A DNA stretch of 64,000 nucleotides from Paragonimus skrjabini miyazakii. Its lineage: Eukaryota; Platyhelminthes; Trematoda; Plagiorchiida; Troglotrematidae. The stretch lies in the NCBI GenBank assembly GCA_014338405.1, contig JTDE01000164.1:246035-310034 (forward strand). Direction: 5' to 3'. The translations under genes were made by a program, and so were the position numbers. Below the pieces are notes generated by a model, which saw only the letters and a list, made by a program, of their open reading frames with translations, was not told the DNA's origin and made no database searches. Below, one piece after another: positions 11,701 to 23,083 of this stretch; within the stretch, counting starts at the first letter, position 1, and every line of letters starts with the position of its first letter.

Positions 11701-14700
11701 ACCGAAGACACTCACTGTGAAACTAGCTTTAACAGGGCGTTCTTAGCATTCTGGTAAGGATCTAAAAGACAATGGTTTTACTAGACAGAATTTTAAGTGC
11801 ATATTTTTCACAGTTTTTAACCTGCTGAAATATTATAACTCCAGTAACGTATTCAAGATAAAACTTCACTACAACCTAACAAATGTTTTGTAGACTTGCT
11901 AGTAGACTTAAGGTTTTTTGTCTATAAACCCTGGTAAGTATCCAGCTGGGAAGCATACATGTGCTGGCTGAGTGGTTCACTAGGCAGCTTGAACCAAACG
12001 GACACGTTCAATTGCAGAATTCGAAACAGACTTTTCTCAGTCCGATGAACTAACAATGTTCCCTTATTGCTAGACGTTCTGTTAAAAGAAATCAAAAGAT
12101 AGATAAATGAGGGATACGATGAAATGAGTTTCTTTTACTGGTTAACTTTTTGGTACGGAAAACAACATATCGATAGCAGTAGAGGTGTTAGAAGGGTGGA
12201 TAAAACACTGTACCCTGTGGAACAACAGAAAAAGTAAGGTATTAGTGAAGGATTTCATTATCAACAGTGGGTAAAGAAATAATTGAGCACAGTTATTTGG
12301 TTTTGTGATGTGCACAGGAGTTTCAAAGCCTTGAGTGTATCTAAAAAATGTTCCGTGCTACCAAACTCTGTGAAACTGGTCGGTGTGTAGTTCAGCGGTT
12401 GGCAGTTTCGCCCTGTACAACTCACTGAGTGTTAAAATGTAGTAGGACTTGGTATAAATCGTCCAAACATTACTTGATTGATGATCATTTGTCAACCGTC
12501 TCATCTACCATGTTTCAATGGAGTTCATTTTTATTCATTCGTGAGCACCGCACGAATGGAAAGAATTTCGAGGTGGCTAGGACAAAGAGTTGGTCTCCGT
12601 TGAAAGCTACGATACAACTCTTTTACCACGACGACAGGTTTCTTGTTCGTTAAGCTGTAACTACCAAACCTTTTTTTGCTCAGGTGTTCGGTGACAACCG
12701 AATAAAATCTCAGAGTTTAAAGAAACAAAACGATTTTGGAGGCTAATTGTTCTCGGTTGAATGTGCAGCAAAAACAAATCCAAAATCCGTCCTAAACTGC
12801 GGTCCCAAAGAAATTCAAGCAGCATTTTAGACCTGAATGACTGAAAAATCAAAGATACAATCAGCCTAACTATACATGTTCAGTCTGCATGAACTACATG
12901 TTTTACACATTCTCTACGGAGAAACAATGAGTAGTTTGTTCACTTACTTGTCAATATACCCTTTTAGTATCTTTTCGACAATACAAAGCGATTGGTGTGT
13001 TACTGCCTTGGCTCTAACAGCTGCCAAGAGTGTGATGGAATCAGACAACATTCGAGACCTTACTCTGAATTTCTGTCAGAGTTTATCGTGTTTAAAGTTG
13101 AGTCTAGCAAAAAAACAACTTTGTGCGAGAAATAAATGAATGAAACGATTTGTGTGTGAGGAAGGTTTTGAACTGTTCATCATTTTACATCCGGAACAAC
13201 TAATTAAAATTATGAATTCTGGATTTAGTTATTCAATCGCACTCGAAGATAGAATTATTTCCGATTAAGTATTTAGCCCCTTGTTCTATAGATGAGCCAG
13301 TTAACTATGTCGAGGGCGTACCTGCAAAGTGCTTTGGTCACCAGGGACCCGGAGTCTTCATATCACATTTTTGTTCCGAATACCTGTCATTCGGGAGTCT
13401 ACAATCACTGATTTCCTTCTTCAGGTATGAATGACAACCAAGGGCAAATGATTCAACAAGTGTATCGGTATGTGTCGCCGACCATTTGGCCACACTAAAA
13501 GTATACCAACGGGCTTGATATTACGCTGGCAGTATCATTATAAAAGACAAACCAGACGAATGACTAGGGACGATTCCTGCGTATAACAAGTATAAACTTT
13601 CTGATGTAATTCAGTGTCCAGCACAGAACTCATTCGTTGCCAACTTAGATTCCGTTAGATCTATCCAGTGCAACGTCTACATGTGGTTGGCTCTCCGTAA
13701 AAAAACGTGAGTGATCAAAGGTGATATGTGACATATTTCCTAATCGTCGCCCCAAGGATTTCTAGAGTTTTGGCCACTAACTCTGTTTTCGAAACAGAAC
13801 CTCCATATATATACATCTAGAGTAACGACCGGATGAACAATTCAGTCGTCTTCAACAAAGAAAATCTACCTCATCTGTTCATGGTATGCCATTTGTTCTA
13901 GAGGGCTACCTTCCTGAAATGATGAGGTCAGTGTTGAGAGAGCGATTTTCGCTGCGCACCTAGTCCTCAAATTGAGATGTTTGTGTAATTTTTCACGAGA
14001 AAAAAAGGTCATTTGGTTGCACTACTATCCAAGAAGCCATCATGCTCAGGTCACATAAACCAATTTTGACAACCGAGACAAGGCGACGGAGATGTGATCA
14101 CATCGCAGCAACCACTAGGCCGGCGACAACCACCCTAGTGTTATGAGGTCAGTCTAGTTGTGTCACTCACGCTGTGAAAAAGCGTGTGTCCAACGTGTTT
14201 ATTTGAGTTATCAGCGTTTTCACTTTAAAATGCTAGATAAATATCATGGTGGAAGTTAACTGATGCTTGCTTGGTTTTTGTGTTGTGAGAACGTTCTACA
14301 GGTCTTTCAAGTTCGCGGTACGTCACTTAATTATGCAACTATGGACAAATCGAGTAGTTTGCCTCAATATTCGTAAAAATTTAAATGTTCCCATTTGTTT
14401 TCAACATTTACGGATGTTGTTGAGTTGTTCCAGTTCTATTGAAGTTTATGGAGGAATACCATACAACTTTGTTTAGCCGAAAGATCACGTCTTTGTCTCT
14501 AGATGACTTCACGACCACGTTGTACTTCAGACAGTACTGCTTCAAGATAGTCTACTCCAGTCGTACCATCTCTAGTTAGAACATAAGAATAACAGATTGA
14601 GCTCTCGTAAAGTAACCAGAAAAATCCGCTTTCAGGCAAATCGACCAAAACTTATCCATAGTATGATTGACCAGTCTAAATTATAAGTACATTCCCCGTT

Positions 14701-14943
14701 GAAATAGTGCAATCGATATACTTTGTGAACTGTATTGTACTTATCCTCCGGAATCGATACTATTAATAATTACATGTCTTGTAAAAAGAGTTGGTCAGCT
14801 GAACATGTGATATGTCTTAGTACGACCCAAAAGGATATCATTTGGTCAACAACTGTGAGAGAACAGAGATAAATAAATCACATGACAAACTTATACTCAA
14901 ATGTAACCAACTAACCGGATGTTGATGAACTCACATTTTTCAG
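8706..14943. other. Putative intron/intergenic stretch with one dispersed repeat
   Basis: Apart from the repeat at 10,409-10,723, I see no recognisable element. Isolated splice-bounded open frames occur (near 9,015-9,108, 11,592-11,688, 13,025-13,139 and 13,292-13,424). None shares sequence with the supported exons or has a strong compatible donor, so they are not called. Confidence 0.5.
10409..10723 (+). repeat. Dispersed repeat, copy 1 (second copy at 59,412-59,722)
   Basis: About 315 bp that align along their whole length with 59,412-59,722 in the same orientation. Shared blocks include the start (TGTTGTAT.ACAGGCAGTTT), CGACATTCAGGAACAAAA, GACTATCGGAATAGTGTGTA and the end GCGGTCACAACAA. 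Copy 1 has a short extra segment near 10,455-10,473. No coding capacity is conserved between the copies, and I see no terminal repeats or tRNA boxes. It is a mobile-element-like interspersed repeat of unknown class. Confidence 0.85.
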
Positions 14944-15045
14944 TCTACTCCGAACATACGGACGGAAAGTATGCAGATGAAGGGATACGCGCACTGGCAA
15001 AACATTTGCCCTACGTAGACCCCGATACCGCTATGAAAAATCGTA
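14944..15045 (+). CDS. Phase 1-1 exon, 102 nt, of the putative secreted repeat-exon gene
   Basis: The acceptor CACATTTTTCAG and the perfect donor A|GTAAGT bound a 34-codon open frame that starts and ends in phase 1. With a G from the upstream exon, it reads VYSEHTDGKYADEG, then a helix-forming stretch IRALAKHLPY, then VDPDTAMKNR. No domain is recognised. It lacks the RDPI...GRP core of the exons at 36,525 and 45,764, so it is either a diverged module or a unique exon of the same gene. Phase, size (a multiple of three), strand and consensus splice sites agree with the others. The next supported exons lie about 7 kb downstream, so its intron would be long, as is common in the 3' parts of schistosome genes. 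No stop or start is present inside. Confidence 0.6.
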
Positions 15046-15499
15046 GTAAGTTTTTCTATCCAAAATTGTAATCCATTACTTCCAAGTAAGTAGCACTTCA
15101 TTGCTCTTTTGATTAGGGAGATTAATAACACCAGTGCGAAAGTCCCTCTCAGAAATTAGATCACAATGTCACGTACATCGCGGCAGTTGAACGCACTCTT
15201 CAGTCTATAAATATGCGGAGACGGATGCGTAATTAATAATGTCCATTCAGTTTTATACAATGACTGTGATCATTTCACCCTAATAAAGTATATCATTTTT
15301 GAATTCAATCTAAAATATTGGTCAACGGTAGACCAGCTGCTGGTTGTTACATTATGTATACGTTTCATTCAGCTGAGTGAAAATTTTGTAATTAATTCAT
15401 CAAATTCTCACCATTGTAACCCAAGGTGAACTGGAAGACATTACCGTTGAGGTTGATGACATCAAGACCCACAGTTCAAGTGGGTACTGGAGTACAGCA

Positions 15500-15700
15500 T
15501 GACATTGAACTGACTAACCTGATTAACCACCCGTTCCCTGTTTAACCCCTTTAATGATTCCCCTGTAAAATTCGTGATATAAATGTGATGTATCTAGCCT
15601 GATGGTGAATCACTGAAAACGAGCTTGTTCGCTACACAGTAATTTACACGACTACACTGGGAATTTTCGCGCGGCATTATTTAGTTCGAACTGGTTGTTC
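15500..15700 (+). mobile_element. Detached 3' tail of a Penelope-like element
   Basis: This stretch aligns with the 3' non-coding end of the Penelope-like element at 42,976-43,190. Shared blocks include TTAACCACCCGTTC, TTTAATGATTCC/TTAATGAATCC, GATGTAT and GAGCTTGTTC, then the GGGAATTTTC and AACTGGTTGT region. No RT or endonuclease coding sequence lies upstream, so this is a strongly 5'-truncated insertion or a solo terminal repeat. Confidence 0.75.
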
Positions 15701-18700
15701 CTAGATGGCGAACGAAGGGTTTGCTCCAGATATTTTTCAAGACAGCTTTTACATACAGCTGCACAGTTTGACCGGAGCACTTTTCAGAGATGGAACATTT
15801 TGTCAAATTGCATTTTTAGTAGAATGACTTATGCTCTTGTTTGTTCCGTAAATATAATTTTAACCCTTTCCGGAACTTCATTAGTGTCATGCTGAGTATG
15901 ACCAAATTAGCATACACAAACGTCTAGCAGTGTACAATTATTAGAAATGTATAGATTTTCAGATCGTTTTGAGAGGAAAAATGTAGTCATTCTATGAAAT
16001 CAGACCGTTGACCCCGACAGCGTTCGTTTTCAAGCGTGATAAAAAGTCATCGAATTTGTTGTTCTTCTTTCGACATTTTCTGCTGGCTGATAAATAGCCC
16101 AGAATGAGCAGTACGGATAACTCATGAATAACAAAAACTTTTCAAAGTTAACGAACCCGAAAATCTGCTTGAATTCAAAAGATATATTTCACATTCAGCT
16201 TGTAATACATACCACTTCCAACTATTCATTAGCAAAACAAATTATCGCTTACTTCATAGAACAAATAAACCATTCATCTGAGCAACTTATTTGTAAGTGG
16301 TTGATTTTGCTATGATTTCTCCTGTTAAACCATTTCTAAACGTTCTGTTTACCTTTAGTTACAAATACTCATAAAACAATATCATCTACGAACTTTCTAT
16401 CGGTTTCCTTACTACGGTGAAGAAAACCAACCTAATCATAAACTTACAACAAACTTTTTTGTCAGAAGCTGCACAACTTGGTTGAACTATAATCACAGCC
16501 TTCGCCGGATAAAATTGTTTCCTCAGTTGAGTTTAAAGAACGTCATACAGACAGTCCCTGAATACATTGTGTATGTGGTTTGTTTTTGCGCAATAAGTCT
16601 TTGAATTCACTGACCACCACAGGCTGACAAACATCATACTTTTACGCTCACACAAGTGAATCTGCAGACTATACTGGAACTGACAAATATAGTACAGGGT
16701 CTCATGTGGACGTTACCGCAGCGCGAGTTGTTTCTCTCATGAGCAACACTATGTGTGCGTTTGACTAATGCATCCAAATAGAGCTTGGTTAATACTGGAC
16801 AATTACCGTCTTTAAACAGTAGCGTACAATGTATATAACGATGCGGAAACTTGTAGGTTTGGTGATAAAATCCTTTTGAACAAACTTTGTTGAATATTGC
16901 ATTTTTTTAGCTAGTTGTCTAGAAGTAGGAATTCCCCACTCTGTACGAATTCCAGAATAAACACTAACAAGTTGTGTAAATTGTATTCATGCGCCAGACA
17001 TCGTGGAATCTATCGCTGAACCCTTAAAATAGTAGAAGGAAGTGAACAGTATACATCCTAATCTGATACAACAGTCGAACTGAACATTCGAGAAAGAACA
17101 CATGAAGTGAGCCTATACTTGTTTTAATATATCCCCTTATTTCTGTGAATTCACTCCTTTAACTTAAAACTTCACAGCATCTTCATTTAGTCAATGAAAC
17201 AGGACGGCGCTAACTGAATCCCCTTTCTGTATACGATCTCACTGACATCAAATCAGTAGTCAACACAATCAAGAAACTGACGTTAGTTTATTGTCAGACA
17301 GCTGACGCGTGTGTTATTTTGGAAGACTGTTGATCAATCTAAACCACAGTTTACGACAAGTTTATCAACTAGTGAATAACTGACAACTGAGTTGCACATT
17401 TCAGAAATGTTATTTAAAGTCAAACTTACCTGTTTACCGCGACTACACATTGTACATCTTTACAACGTCTGTACACAAGTGCTTGTGTTACCTCCAAAAA
17501 GCAAATAATTTTTTTCTGTGGTAGGTTAAATGAGCAGTGACACTTATAGTAATTTCTGTAGACTGATATGTTTGAATGCTAGCCACTCAGTATATGACCC
17601 CAAAGATGTGACCAGTGAGCAAACTGAAATCCGTTATTTCATGGAATTCAGTCCACGGACAAATCGTATACATTGGTTGTCATATATTTACTTCATTATC
17701 GAAAGACAAAGACCGTCAAAAATTGACAACTACAATAATCTCCTTCCACATTATTGGTGGGGTCTGCTGGGGCACCAAATGCACAGCTAATTATTTTTTC
17801 TTGCTATTAACTAGACCACCAAAAATACCATAGTGGATGGTGTACTATCTTTGGCAGGTATATTTTTAACCAAAAAAGGGCCGACCGGAAAGTCTATCGG
17901 AATGCGACCAGTTGTGGGTGATGTTTAACTTGCAATAGTTTCAGTTTAATTTTCTCACAATGATGTATATTCGCCTTCAGACTGGACCTGAAAGATTTGT
18001 CTAATATTGGGAGTAAAATGAGCACAGGTTATAAAATGAATCCATATAGTGATTCAAAGATCATAAGTTTCAAACATTAGTATCATACAGAGAACAGTAG
18101 CCTAACCTCAGGTACTGACAATTTTTCCTTAGAAAGAGAGGAAACCCTTAACTTTGTGCTATGTAGGAATGACTAGTTTCGGATAGTTTTTACAGTATAA
18201 GAAACGACGACTCAGTGTGGATAAACGAAAACGTATTGAAGACCAGCGATATTTACTGAACACAATATCGGACACTGCAAAACACTGAAAGTATAAAACA
18301 GAGTTGGTTAGGTGCTTCCCTCTCAGTAACCTGTTCTCACACACGACCTCGGCCGCTAAACACTAAACGTAGAAAATCACAAATGATGTGTAAATGCTAC
18401 TCCATATATAAGTAAGTATGAAGTCTACCATGAAACAGACATAAAAATAAGTCTGACGCAATGTGATAAACCGTAATTCATCATTCGTTGTAGTGCAACT
18501 GCAGCAGCGGGGTAGAAGTAACATTGAAAATTATACCGAAGATGTCAACTATAGTTCAGTCAAGTGAATAAACCCAGGCGACGCATCATTTACTGGGCTT
18601 TACACGAAGTGCTGTTTGACATCAGGCTAAAGGAAGCCAGTAATACGTAATTAAAGACGGTTTCCTTCACAAGAAGACAAAATCTGGTGAACTTGTGCAA

Positions 18701-21700
18701 TTTTGGATGTAAATCAATCAGCTAGGCAGCAGTTTGAAAGAAGATTGCTAAGAAGAGTCTATTGAAGGAGATAGATTTCCAGATCGGGCAAATTGTCCAA
18801 CTAGATTCCAGAGGTATCTAGGGAAACTTCGGTTGTATTAGTTCATTGACTGGGGTTGTAAAACTTCCGACTGTTTTCAGCTTTAACTGCTCAGTTGGAC
18901 AGTGCGATCCAGTTTATCCTAACCCCCAAGTAATTTTATTCCACAATAAGCAGCCGAGTTATAACCTAGTATTGGAGAAGGATATCAGGGGTTTCGGTGC
19001 CGTCTAGCGGTTTGCTGGTAGATATTCTAATGTATGCAATATAAATAAGGCACAAGGTTTTTATTCATCCGTTCAGAGAGCACTTCTGGTCTTGCACTGT
19101 TCTTAAATAAGTAAATAGTACAGTTTAGCATGACAGAATAAAATGTCGGGATTTCAGTAGACGGGGCAGAATTTGTCTTCTTAATGACAACTTGTCCACG
19201 AATAAACTGCACACTTTTTAAGCTGTTAGTCAAACGTGGATGGCTTTTGAGCATAGATGACTCAAACGACAATCGCTAGACGTGACAGTTGTAATAAAAG
19301 AATGCACTGCCAGTTATTTTCACGAGTTCATCCGCCAAATTCCTTCAATGCCACTGTCAAACCAAGTGAATGTATTGACTACAGCATGACACATATCATA
19401 TGGCTGATCACTAGTGCATGGCCGTGCATTCTCCATTGATTATTTTCATCTACCCCCATAATTCATACAAAACTTCCATCTATCTAAATTCGCATAAACC
19501 AATGACTGATCAAAAGCGAGTTTCCTCACAGCAGAATGAACATCAGCGTAAACGATGTGTATATTCACAGCATTCTCAACGACAAGATAAATATCAAATC
19601 ATTGTCGTTCACTGTTCATGTTCTTGTCGGCAGAAGACAGACTATAATGTGTCCTAGCTTCTCGATTTGATAATTCAACCATTCGAATGAGGGGACACTG
19701 GCCCAAATTTACCTCACAATCGTGTCATTTTGAAATGAACTGATGGAAAACCTTGTCAATACAAAAAATGTGGTTGAGTGCGTACCGTGTTCAATTCATA
19801 TAAAACAAATTATGTAACCACAGTTTGAGCGTTACCAACTTATGCGTCCACAGGAACTTTTCGAATGGTATTTTTTATCTAAAAATTGAAGTAATTGTAA
19901 GTGTTTTATACATTGCGTCAATCAGTGCTTTGACGGAATTCGGGATGGTAGATTTGCGATGAGTCAGAGATACTCGAAAGGTTTTCGTCAGACGGAATGT
20001 GTAGTCAGCATCTAACAACGGCTTACTCAGTAAGGAATTTGGATATCAGTGTCTAGTTGGGTCGCCTCAAGTCATGGCCTTGATATCCACTAGTAGACGT
20101 ATGAAATAATTTCACTTCGTTTTCCTGTTTAACAGAATAAATGTGATGCGTAGAGCTGATTTGCTAGTTAACCCCCGTTCAAATTCGTCTAAGGTGTTGC
20201 AAAAATGACCACGACAGAGATGCAGGAGGACAAATTCATATACCGTGCTGGAGAAAACCAATGGAGCGTACACCTTCCGTTTTGCCTTGAATTTTCATCG
20301 TATCTCTTCAGCCTGCTTCTAACAATGTAGTGGGGTTAAACTGAACTAATTATTTCATTCTCGCTTTGACCACCTCTCAGTTAGACCAAGAAGCTACAGA
20401 TCCTAACTTTACGACAAACTTTTCCAGCAAGCATGCCCATTTTAATTAACGGTCGGACCTAGATCAGCTTAGAAAATTTAGCACACACAGTTCTTGAAGA
20501 AGTATAATCTTCCGATAAGTGATATATTAACGTATTATTAACGTATTGTTCTACTAAGATATTTTGTTAGGCAACGTCTCAGAAATACGTCTGACATGCT
20601 GGCAGAGACGTCCGCAACTTACCTGTGATTCAGAATATCCCAAGAACTCGCACCTGAAAATACCTCCCTTATCATCCCCGACAATTTATCATTGACCGTT
20701 CTTTCAGGAACGCCCCCAACTTTTCGTGGGTAACGTCAGTAAAACCGCATCATTGCCATGTCGACTAAAGCTGTTTATTTGCTGTTGTTTGAATCCGCAA
20801 TCCTATCTAAATATATGTGATGCGTGAGTTGACCCATTACGTACGAAATGACAAACGACCAATATTCGTCTTCTGATACTTCACCCAAGAACATTCTTAT
20901 AGCGTCCTTGTGAAGAACTCTAGCTAACTATTCGACTTTAATTTGTGATAACTTCTTGTTGCATTAGGCTTCACCCGCACATTTTTCCGTCGGTCTCGTT
21001 TAGACCGACTTGAATGGCATCCTCATTTATCTAGCCAAAACTTCGATATGAACATTATATTAAAGGACTGACAACGTATCCTGACTACTCAGGGCATTTT
21101 CTGTTCTTCCATAGGTCCAAGTTAATTTTCCGTAAAGTGTATCGAACCTACTAAACTTCACATTTGATATTGTTGATAAGTGGTCTGGAAGACTCACTAA
21201 TTTAGAAATAATCAAACTACGGAAAACCTTAGCTTCACAGGAGATCAAAACTTTGACTAGATCAGCATAGATAACTTAGTGGAATTTATGTGGTCATGCG
21301 ATTGGTCGGTAGCTGAGTTAAACTTTGTTGTATTTAAGTCCCAAGATGGCTTTCCAGCTCAGTTGGCATAGGACTAACCGATTTTTAGTACACTGTCTCT
21401 AAATTCGGCTGGAATCCAACGGAATCCCACATTTCTCACAACTGTACCTATACTAAATCTTACCTTGGTGGTAGAGTAGTGACACCACCTTGTAAAACTT
21501 TCTAATTTTCTATACAATTTGATCTTCATACGAACTTGAAAAGTTGTTAACCGAAAGCGTTTATGCACGAGAATTAAGCAGAAATATGTTTGGTTTTACT
21601 ATTTGTGTACAACTGCTCCGTCGAACCAACAAAATTGACCCTACCATAAACTTGTCAACCTTACAACGAACGAAATCATGAGCATCTTTAATAGATCCTG

Positions 21701-21905
21701 ACGCAAGGCAGCAAAATCACGTTCATACCGTGAAATGTGGTCACGTCCCATAGCTGTACTTAATTTACTGTTAAGCAGATGGAACGTTTGATTGTCTCAC
21801 GCTTTTACCTTCCTCGTTCAGAAAGACATTCCATCTGACTCATCTTGATCCGGAAGTACTAAACTCGAAGTTTTCTCTTATTGAAGCCCATTCATATTTT
21901 CATAG
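15701..21905. other. Putative intron; one SINE fragment, otherwise nothing recognised
   Basis: AT-rich sequence with many short random frames. Only the 56-bp hammerhead-SINE end at 17,876 is recognisable. Open frames after acceptors at 20,571 and 20,968 run about 34-42 codons but lack donors and homologous copies, so they are not called. Confidence 0.5.
17876..17931 (+). mobile_element. 3'-end fragment of the hammerhead SINE
   Basis: It matches the 3' part of the SINE copies at 35.4 and 55.0 kb: GGGCCGACCGGAAAG, then GGAATGCGACCAGTTGTG, then GGTGATGTT. The tRNA-like region and ribozyme core are absent. The match stops at 17,931. Confidence 0.75.
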
Positions 21906-21977
21906 TCGACCCGACTGGCGGTGGAATTCAGTTTGTATTGACCACTGAGACATCCTATCCGCAACAGAAACAAACAT
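21906..21977 (+). CDS. Candidate phase 1-1 exon, 72 nt, with a DP start
   Basis: A very good acceptor (CTCTTATTG...ATTTTCATAG) opens a phase-1 frame of 24 codons that reads VDPTGGGIQFVLTTETSY, then PQQKQT. The VDPTGGG start resembles the DPLTGLG and DPIVGTG starts of the exons at 22,096 and 45,764, but without the preceding basic residues. The only phase-1 donor is T|GTACTT, which is weak, although the proposed first exon uses a similar GTACAT. The intron to the next exon would be only 118 nt. If the donor is not used, the frame stops five codons later (TGA). It is likely part of the same gene, but less certain than its neighbours. Confidence 0.4.
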
Positions 21978-22095
21978 GTACTTCTTGATTTGTCAATATA
22001 GTCAGATGTAAATTCTTAAATGGAAAAAGATTTTGTTTATTTGTTTACCGATATATCGCTGGATCATCACAACCACAATCTATTCTTTTCTTTAG

Positions 22096-22179
22096 TGATT
22101 TTGAGTGATCCTCTAACCGGTTTGGGTGATCTGTCTGGCGAGTGGGATCCACTGAATGGCTGCCAAATAACAAGAAAAG
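22096..22179 (+). CDS. Phase 1-1 exon, 84 nt, with DP...G.G...EWDP core
   Basis: It is bounded by TTCTTTAG and G|GTGAGT, both good consensus sites, and is open for 28 codons in phase 1. It reads VILSDPLTGLGDLSGEWDPL, then NGCQITRK. The core aligns without gaps to the exon at 45,764 (DPLTGLGDLSGEWDPL against DPIVGTGEFGREWDPI, 8 of 16 identical, including both DP pairs and EW). This similarity between exons 24 kb apart is direct evidence that the two arose by duplication and are coding. It is shorter than the 99-nt copies because the GRP-containing C-terminal part is missing. No known domain is recognised; the composition is polar, as expected for a secreted product. It lies 805 nt upstream of the next exon on the same strand. 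Confidence 0.8.
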
Positions 22180-22984
22180 GTGAGTTTTTCACGATTGTGA
22201 AGGTCACTGGGGCCTGTCACATCGAATGATTCAACAATTATATCACACGCACAACCCAGTAAACACGTTTTCTACTTTTGGTTCTAAAATGCATTCACTG
22301 GGACCCATTTGGATGAAATAGTGATAAAACCACTCAGATTATCTGGTCACCTACAAAGTGTGTAATCACTCCGACGCCAGTCTCTTTAAATTTTCGAATC
22401 AATAACCGTTAAGCTGTTAGCTAGAAAGCATTGAAAAACAAACCTTATTGATCGTCACTAAACCACTGTAACGAAAGCAATGGTTGTCAATCTCCTGAAG
22501 TAACTGGAAAGACAAGGAAGTCGACTCATAATTACAATAATGACGACAGATTTCCGCTATTTTTCTTCCGAAAACATCGTGTGTGCTAGTTTTTTTCTTT
22601 ACACAGCACGACTGATTGCTTCCATTCTGTTTACTGTGTGGTCCATGTGAGGACAGGCCTATGAAAACGCTGGTGATCTCATACTTGCTTAAAAATCAGG
22701 TTAATCAATCCAACGTAGGTTGTTTGTGTATGTGTATGTATGCATGTTTGTATACCACATGTCTTCTGGATAGTGCCTCATTCAAAATAGTCTCATTTCT
22801 GGATTCAACCTGAAATCACAGATTCTGATGTTACTCTTACATGTTTTTGGTTTTCCTATCAATTTGTCGTAACTGTGGCATGAAAATTTGATTTGTAGTT
22901 AATTTATAGTCGTGTGTTCAAGCTTGGTACATCCATAGTTTCGGTGGAAAAAAAGATTATTTGTCTTTTGTCACACAAACACAG

Positions 22985-23083
22985 CACTACCACAACGTGA
23001 CTTGATTCGGATGGACGGGGATAGAGGACAGGAATACAACTGCTTGTACACTACCAAAGAACTAAGATGTAAACCACGTGAAG
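22985..23083 (+). CDS. Phase 1-1 exon, 99 nt, repeat module
   Basis: It is bounded by TTTTGTCACACAAACACAG and G|GTGAGA, with 33 open codons in phase 1 (length divisible by three). It reads ALPQRDLIRMDGDRGQEYNC, then LYTTKELRCKPRE. Ungapped alignment to the 36,525 exon keeps R, D, I, G, D, G, E and L over 28 positions (RDLIRMDGDRGQE against RDPITLKGDFGEE). The proline of DP is replaced by leucine and the GRP motif is lost, while two cysteines appear. This pattern fits a fast-diverging duplicated exon. It has the same length, strand and phase as the exons at 36,525 and 45,764. Function is unknown. Confidence 0.75.

Noticed and set aside
13292..13424. Phase-1 frame after a strong acceptor (EPVNYVEGVPAKCFGHQGPG)
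   Set aside because: Open for about 44 codons, but no acceptable donor is in phase and no homologous exon exists in the window.
22609..22648. 40-nt segment between a very strong acceptor and GTGAGG
   Set aside because: Its length is not divisible by three, so it would break the frame between the exons at 22,096 and 22,985.
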